This document shows positions 57,961 through 64,000 of a stretch of DNA of 64,000 nt, in pieces. A program made the translations under genes and the position numbers. This DNA is from Isoetes taiwanensis (taxonomy: Eukaryota > Streptophyta > Lycopodiopsida > Isoetales > Isoetaceae): NCBI GenBank assembly GCA_021234155.1, contig JAJEKV010000044.1, positions 12,052,803-12,116,802 of the forward strand. The letters run 5' to 3'. Position 1 is the first letter of the stretch. Each line of letters starts with the position of its first letter. A model generated the notes under the pieces. It was not told where the DNA came from, ran no database searches, and saw nothing but the letters and a program-made list of their open reading frames with translations.

Positions 57961-58357
57961 TTTCTAGTCTACCAAAGGCTGACCCATGGCGCCATGATAA
58001 GTCACTCAAATCCTGGAACACTCAAAATCACGGCATCACATGGCCTTCTCATCTTGCCTTGTGTTCTTCTTTTCCCATCAGCCAAGAAGTCACTCCAAAT
58101 CTGGAACACTCAAAATCACAGCGGCATCACAGCCGGCGTTCTCATCTTGCCTTGTGTTCTTCTTTTCCCATTTCAGCTTATTCCAAAAAGCTCATTCAAA
58201 CCAAGCCCATACTAAAATATTTCCGACAAGAGCCGAGGAATCGAACCTCCCCCATTGGGGTTGAACCCCCAAGGGCGGCATCGTTTATGCTTTTAGATTT
58301 CTTTCAATTCTTCATAGCACTCTAACTCTTTAACCCCCACTCATACCATACAACTTC
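57961..58357. other. Short duplicated sequence before the GC-rich LINE
   Basis: AACACTCAAAATCAC and TTCTCATCTTGCCTTGTGTT occur twice (about 58015-58080 and 58102-58170), a diverged tandem pair of about 87 bp. No coding sequence is supported. Confidence 0.6.
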
Positions 58358-59790
58358 ATGGCCGCTTCTGTAGCCCCTTGCCCGGACCCCCATTTGGAGG
58401 GGAGACATCCCTCCCCCAGCCCCCACCTGAGAACCCAAGGGGGGCCGCCCAAAACGGCCCCTACGCGGATAACAAAGACAAGGGAGAAACCTCTTCCATG
58501 AGGAGGGAAGTTCGGGCAAAGGCCCAATCTACTTAGATTGACTCGGGGAGATGGATGAAGGCTGCTCAAAGCCTGCACAAACGCCTTGACGAGGACCATG
58601 AAACAAATGGAGGAACGGTCGAGAGTAATAGAAACCCATTGCGGGATTGACAAACAGACATACAATCCTCGGCATCCCACGTGCTCAAAAAAGACGCTTA
58701 GCGGAAAGGCAACGAAGTTACAGAGATGGAGACCATGCACGCAGAAGTAGAAGAAGAGGTTTTTTGGGCCCACTTTGAGAGGCAACAGGGATAGCGGGGC
58801 CTTGCCGACTTTTGCGAGATCGCGTGGACTCCCTCCTCACCACCATGGAGACTATGGCATGCAACAAGCGTGGTGTTGAGCAAGATCTGATGGCAACTAT
58901 TTCACCTCCTCAAGTCGGCCGAGGGGTATGCCAAGTGATACACAACGTCCGGAGCCATCGTTGAAGCCCGCCCCGGTGAGCTAAGAACCCCTAGAATAGG
59001 GTTGAGGCACAAGATCGAGATCCGGGAGCTCAAAGCAACCATTGCCCGCCAGGCGGCCTCCCATGCCGAGGTCCATGAACACTGCGGCATTGCGATGATG
59101 AGTTGGCCAAGCGTGAGATTCCAACGGGAGCTAGGCTCCCGACTCCAGGCAGCAGAGGCTGCAACACAGGGACAGCAAAGCGCACGTGCCCCACAGCCCA
59201 CAGGTCGTCCAACAGACAGACCGACACCACCTCCTCCATCTTGCACACCACACCGCCCTGGAGCAGCCCACACACCTCCGGCCAGCGGGCATCACCGCTT
59301 TGGGACGGCTCTTTCTTGCCCCTTGACTTAGTGGCCCCGCAGGATTAGCGCCCCAGAAGCGCCATAATGTGGTGGTGCGTGGACTCTCGGAGGAGGCGGG
59401 AGAAGATCTCACCAAAGCATCCAGGATGAGATCCTATCTCGAATGTCATTCCCAACTATGGTACACATTGCTAGAGCAAGCCGCCTTGGGACTCAACACC
59501 TGGCGATCGGCCGCTAGCGTTGTCACCTTCACAAGGGGTGATTATGCGAGTCGCGTGAGGCTATTACGCGCATCGAGTAGGCAATCAGGGGACCGCTACG
59601 TATGTCGACCTGGATCTCACCCCGATGCAGCAGGAGTCCACGGGCAGCTGGCTGGCCCATGTCGGGGATGTCCGCCGAGGGGGGGGCCTGCAGGCCTTGT
59701 CCGGGCAAGCTTCGCGATTTTCAGGCCGACGCCCTCCGAGGTTGCCGAGGCAATGCGCCGCTGCTGCCACTCCACGCTCCTAACGGGCCG
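58358..59790 (+). pseudogene. LINE ORF1-like protein, broken
   Basis: The ATG at 58358 gives MAASVAPCPDPHLEGRHPS, a Pro-rich start. Later frames give KACTNALTRTMKQMEERSRV and HKIEIRELKATIARQAASHA with SRLQAAEAATQGQQ, which look like coiled coils. VVVRGLSEEAGEDLTKAS follows near 59370, with FTRGDYASR near 59530 and DLTPMQQES near 59612. ORF1 proteins of LINEs carry a coiled coil and an RNA-binding domain and coat the transcript. V-V-R-G and D-L-T-P-x-Q match the remnant before the 25.9 kb ORF2. At least five frame changes are needed. Confidence 0.55.
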
Positions 59791-59914
59791 CTGCTGCCGC
59801 ACCTCCACCGCACCTCCCACCCGCCCCGCCCGCTGCTCGATTTCGCGATTACGCTGCCCCCCCAACCGGGCGCACCATCGGCGTCCACATCAATGCCAAC
59901 AAATAGGAACCGTG

Positions 59915-62420
59915 CCTCCGGATGGTGTCTTGAACCTGTCGGGGCTTCCCACGCAGAAAGGCGAGAGTCTCCATGCTATTGCGCCCGATATGGATCTGAT
60001 TTTCCTCATGGAAACATGGGAACATCGCGCAGGGCAATGAACTCACCGGACCTCCTGTGCTATCCGCATTTCGGTGTTTAATGAGTGCCTGTGCAAGCGG
60101 GGGCATGGCGGGGTGGCTGCTACTACCGTGGTGCAACCTTTGAGGCACTTTCGGTCGTTGCACAAAATGCATGTGTACAATCGCTATTTGTGGGTGCGAA
60201 AAGATGACGGTGGTGACACTCTTCTCATAGCAAAGATGCTACTTTCCACATGCCGAGCAACTTCTATAACACTCATTCGATGTGGATCGATTGGAGCCCT
60301 ATGTCGATCTATATGATGACATACAACAGCACAAACAGTTGGGTAGGGTTATGTTGCTTGGCGACTTTTAATGCACGCGACAGAGCCGAAAGCGTGTTCC
60401 AAAATTTGAGCCCCGGCGGAGGACGCCTTGCGCTTGAACCCCTTGCAGAGGTGGCTTGGTCAAGGATATCGGGCGATCGTGCCATATTTCAAGCGCTATG
60501 GCGTGCGCTTGTTCTTTGGGTAGTATCTTTGACACGGTTATTTGTAATGGGTTGGCACAATGGCCATCTTCGACCCATCGCGACTTGTAGACAGGGAGAA
60601 CCAAGGGGGCGGCTCCAAAGGTGTGGTGGATTATCTGGCCGGTGGAGGAACGATATCGCACTGGGTACTCATTTTTCCATCGGGGCGAGGCACTTCGGGG
60701 ACGCAGGAAGTAGATTCGGACCACCGCCCCTGCTCATGCATCTCCATTGGGAGGCTCCCCGCATCTACTACCTCAACACACCGCCGGTGCCCCAAATACC
60801 GCTGGACTACGGCCGTCACGGGGGACCTATGCCCAACTACTTGAGCATGATCGGCGGATCTGGCGCAACTCCCCACACTTCGGAGCAATGCTGCCACCGA
60901 CTCATCTCGCTTCGACGGCTGCAGAAAGATGCTTTGGGAGAGGCCGCCACGGCCAACCTCAGCTACCACCTTCCCCAGAATGATGGTTTGATGATGAGTG
61001 TCGGGGAGCTCAAACGCACACTCAGGCAAATTATCGATCCCATCTCCCCCGCACGTGCCGTCGGGTCAATACCGCTCCTTTCTCTAGGACAAGAAGGCCG
61101 GATACCTCCGCGAGCATCGAAGAATGGATGTTTGGTCTCCCCGGACCGCACCCCAGACATTCGGAGAAGGGTCTTGAGCAAGCATGTCCAGCCCACGGGG
61201 AACATCACCTCCGGAGCAATGGGTACAAGCATTCTTGCAATACCGTTGATGACCCGCTCGGGGCGGCGCCCTCCCTCCACGGATAGGCATGGCTCGGTTA
61301 TCACAGAGGGGGATGTCATCATGGCCTGCAGCGCCTAGCTAATGGGAAGGCATCAGATTTAGATGGCATGCGGTGCGTAACTTCTAAATGGGTGGCCTCC
61401 ACCGGTGCCTCCTCACGGCATTGTTCAATAAAGCATTGCGAGAAGGCTTCCCTACGCAATGGACCACTAGTAGGGTAGTGCCCATATACAAGGCAGGGGA
61501 CCCTCAATGCCCGGCCAACTACCGTACTATTATGGTCAGCTCTCTCTTTGCAAAACTGTTATCGGCATCCTTGAGCAAATGGTGACAATATGGGCAGGGA
61601 AACGAGGTGCGAAGCGCTTACCACAAAAGGGGCTTCGGCCCAGACATTCCACCATTGATCATATCTTCACTTTGCGCACATTGATTGAAGATAGCAGGAA
61701 TCACCGGCAGAACCTGTACTGTTGTTTCGTGGATTTTGCAAAAGCGTTCGACACAGTACCCCGCAACAAGCTATGGGACAGATTGCGGCAAATGGGACCC
61801 CGGACTTGCGTAAATGCGATTATATAGGCTCAGACGAGGCATGCTCAGGCCGTATCACATCGGCAGCACAGCCAGTGATCAGTAGCATTGGAGTGCGTCA
61901 GGGTTGTCCCCTCTTCCCCACACTCTTTGGCCTATACATTGATCAGTTGGAAGATTGTCTCTCTGAACATGGAGGTGCGGGCGCACATCTCATGCATCAC
62001 ACAATCTGGCAACTCATATATGCTGACGATGTCAACCTCATAACCTATACTCCAAAGGACATGCAACGTCACACTGGATGCTCTTGACACTTTTGCCAAT
62101 TCAATCGCATGCGAGTTAACTTGGCCAAAACTAGGGTGCTTCTAGTTGCATCATCCCGTCGACCAAGGCTTCCCACATTCACCTTACCAGGGACGGGGAG
62201 GTAGAGGTGGCTCCGACCTACAAGTACTTGGGGATTGAGTTCTCAACTACCACTCATTGGGATGCAGCCTATCGGGGTTCTGGTCACGCCGAGTTGAAAG
62301 CACTATATGCCATGCGTAACAACAACCACAAGGCGAGTTGTATGCCCAGGGCCACCGGGCACATTTGTTTCGGCCTTGGTCGAGCCGGTCCTTTGTATGG
62401 GGCAGTGTGGGGTCCGTGAT
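59915..62420 (+). pseudogene. LINE ORF2: endonuclease and reverse transcriptase, broken
   Basis: Endonuclease landmarks are NLSGLPTQKGESLHAIAPDM, IFLMETWEH, SNFYNTHSMW, a GDF(N)AR motif near 60361-60380 interrupted by one extra T, and a VDYLAG...DSDHRP block near 60630-60725. The catalytic Asn and His appear to be retained here, unlike the 25.9 kb copy. RT landmarks are ANYRTIMVSSLFAKLL, RPRHSTIDHIFTLRTL, CCFVDFAKAFDTVPRNKL, IGVRQGCPLFPTLFGLYID and LIYADDVNLI, then YKYLGIEFS. Overlapping long frames in this GC-rich DNA are mostly shadows. Many small indels break the gene. Confidence 0.8.
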
Positions 62421-62950
62421 ATCCCTCAACACTGGAATGACCTCGGCGGTGCGTAAGGCCTTCTTGGCGAGCCCCAGGGGTAAAGTCCACGCCCGCACAG
62501 ATCCTACTCCAGAGACAGGCTTTCTACCCTCCAACGGGCGCATTGGAACGCCATATCAAGTTTACTTCCAAAAGGTGGTCGCTATGGCTGATACACGCTT
62601 GCACCACCTTTGCTTTAGCCACGGCGATGGGTCCCCAATGCCTGAAATCCTGGCTGGAAAGACAAGCAAGCTCGGTGGTTCTCACGCCGTGTGCAGCAAA
62701 ACAGAGATGCGCCTAGGTCGACAAAGAAAGATCGCAGGCACTTAAACCGCACTGGATGCTACTTTCCTTCGCAGCTCGGGATGCAGGCTCGACGCGACGC
62801 TAAGTCCGCACACCATCGCCAGCCAGTCAATCCTAGGCTCACAAGAGGCCCACACCAAGATTTGTACACCCAAATGCCTGCCATGAAGAAGCCGCCAGAC
62901 TTATCGCCTTCCATTCGGTGCACATCGCCTTCCGCGATTTCGCACCCTTG

Positions 62951-64000
62951 AGCCATTTATAGGTCTACTTGACGAAGCCACGGGCAAATGTGAGCCGGAT
63001 AGCCGCAGAGACCCCGATTGAGCCTCACATGCCCCTTCGGGCAGATGTACAGATGGACATGAGGGCTTAATGGCGGCTGGTGCAGGTAGAGGCGCGCGAG
63101 GTAGAGGCAGCCACCGTAGAGGCAGGGGGTAGAGGTAGAGGTAGACCACCGGGCGCACGCAGAGGCAGGGGCGCAGGTAGGTCTGGGTCGATGTAGCGCA
63201 AATGACGAGGTGACTAGGAGACAAGGGCAGCGGGACCCCATTAGTGTGGAGGGTCACATGGGGAGACATGGGCTTGTCCACGCCTTATGCCCCATCGGCA
63301 CGAAGATTGGGCAAAGATCATGAGGCATGGACATTTGATAGGACCGCGAAGCGTCATGGCATTATGTACCGTAACGTCGCGGGACTTTCTATCTCGCACG
63401 TGTCTTTGTCCCTTTGAGAGGATGGGCTTCTGGATCGAGGGCGAAAGCTCGGGTCCCCATCCGGTTGAGGCTAGACATCGGCTTTAGGCCTCCGGCCTTG
63501 GTTCCGCAGATTATGCGAGGGAGATTGCCACGTATCACGAGTGGCGTGCACATGGTCTTTTATACCATGTTGTGCGAGAGGGCATGCGTGAGGAGACAGT
63601 GTTCGTGATCTTGTCGAGCCTTTGTCCACGAGGGGTTCTATTGAGTCGACGAAAGTGAGTTCCTAGACGCAAAGATACGATGGTTGGTAGGGAGATTGGC
63701 ACATGAGGTTCTACATTATGTAAGTGCAAAGATCATGTCTTTGTGTGGTATGCAATGCTTGATTTTTTCTCTCGACACATGCTTTGCATACATGCGTGAC
63801 TATTAGACACTTGTTGTCCGACGAGGATCGTGGGCGTGTGTTGTTTGTGGACCCCACGCTCTACACGGGGCATACCCTTTCGTGGTGGATCCGCCACCCA
63901 TGACGGGAGTGTGCCATCCTTGATCCTTTATTAAAGTGGATACATATGGTCCAAAGAAGGATTGGAGTAGGCTACGAGTAGTGTTTTGGCCTGTCGTGCA
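62951..64000. other. Unassigned GC-rich end of window, includes an Arg-Gly-rich frame
   Basis: An ATG at 63070 opens AAGAGRGARGRGSHRRGRG. After a frame change it continues RGRGRPPGARRGRGAG, an RG-rich string from GGTAGAGG(C/T) repeats. Beyond it, overlapping short frames (for example HEWRAHGLLYHVVREG near 63530-63580) hint at a decayed coding region continuing past the window. No family is recognised and no element end was seen. Confidence 0.35.

Larger units (their letters stand above)
58358..62950 (+). mobile_element. GC-rich, heavily broken LINE related to the 25.5 kb element
   Basis: An ORF1-like part starts at an ATG at 58358. It is followed by an endonuclease (about 59915-60760), a linker, a reverse transcriptase (about 61388-62090) and a post-RT part with KYLGIEFSTTTHW at 62220-62260. 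The order and motifs match the 25.5 kb LINE, so both belong to one family or to close families. This copy is much richer in GC and CpG and has many more frame breaks. The 3' end and tail were not located, and the right border is approximate. Confidence 0.78.

Noticed and set aside
57345-58325. Long Leu/Ser-rich frames on plus and Arg/Glu-rich frames on minus strand
   Set aside because: They are translations of CTCTTG and CT-rich minisatellite units and have no domain character.
60250-61338. A 362-codon open frame
   Set aside because: Only its first part is near the LINE endonuclease, and the true motifs switch frames through it. Length is inflated by GC-rich codon bias against stops.

Overview
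The window looks like nuclear DNA of a land plant. It holds one intact protein gene, a plant-type Tubby-like F-box protein (40108-42055, four exons), in a landscape dominated by transposable elements, tandem repeats and segmental duplications. The supporting evidence is the F-box plus TUB architecture with the plant-type C-terminus, a plant EnSpm/CACTA transposase (TNP2, DUF4218 and DUF4216 blocks), short GT-AG introns, a tRNA-derived SINE and APE-type LINEs. No prokaryotic, organellar or rRNA signal was seen. The LINE family and the unusual 16.8-20.9 kb transposase remind me of non-seed plants such as ferns, lycophytes or bryophytes. That is recollection, not proof, and the lineage cannot be settled here.

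Layout. 0-6.5 kb: a decayed CACTA element. Its transposase gene has an N-terminal C-rich exon, a SET-domain-like block, TNP2, DUF4218-like and DUF4216 parts, followed by an opposite-strand reading frame and a subterminal repeat cluster. 7.5-9.6 kb: an inverted copy of a repeat family seen again at 50-55 kb, abutting a 5'-truncated L1-type LINE with a poly(A) tail. 9.6-16.4 kb: mostly unassigned, with LINE 3' ends, a TATA-like site and a small open frame. 16.8-20.9 kb, minus strand: a large, broken transposase-like gene with a C2H2 finger, a SDGDSRR motif and a late ENFF motif, carrying a SINE insertion. 21-24 kb: candidate exons of an unidentified gene and an LTR followed by an initiator-Met primer-binding site. 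25.5-29.3 kb: a nearly full-length but broken LINE ending in a long (TTA)n tail. 29.5-34.8 kb: orphan exon candidates and small repeats.

34.8-37.7 kb: GATTCT-rich minisatellite DNA, partly duplicated as a block of about 1.05 kb. 38.9-39.55 kb: a GGCGCC-rich segment just upstream of the Tubby-like gene. 43.4-45.7 kb: a diverged duplication. 46.0-46.9 kb and 49.5-55.4 kb: two near-identical copies of a roughly 0.95 kb sequence. The second is split by a 4.97 kb insertion that begins CACTACAAG and is filled by an array of 1.1 kb monomers. 55.4-58 kb: a retroelement tail, minisatellites and low-complexity (CTCTTG)/(CCCCTA) DNA. 58.4-62.9 kb: a GC-rich, heavily broken LINE with ORF1 and ORF2 remnants related to the 25.5 kb element. 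The last kilobase is unassigned.

Functionally, only the Tubby-like gene looks able to make a normal protein. The rest records successive transposition, nested insertion and tandem amplification. The most unusual items are the SET-like block inside the CACTA transposase gene, the tandem-array-filled CACTACAAG insertion with its recognisable empty site, and the shared 3' tail design of the SINE and LINEs.
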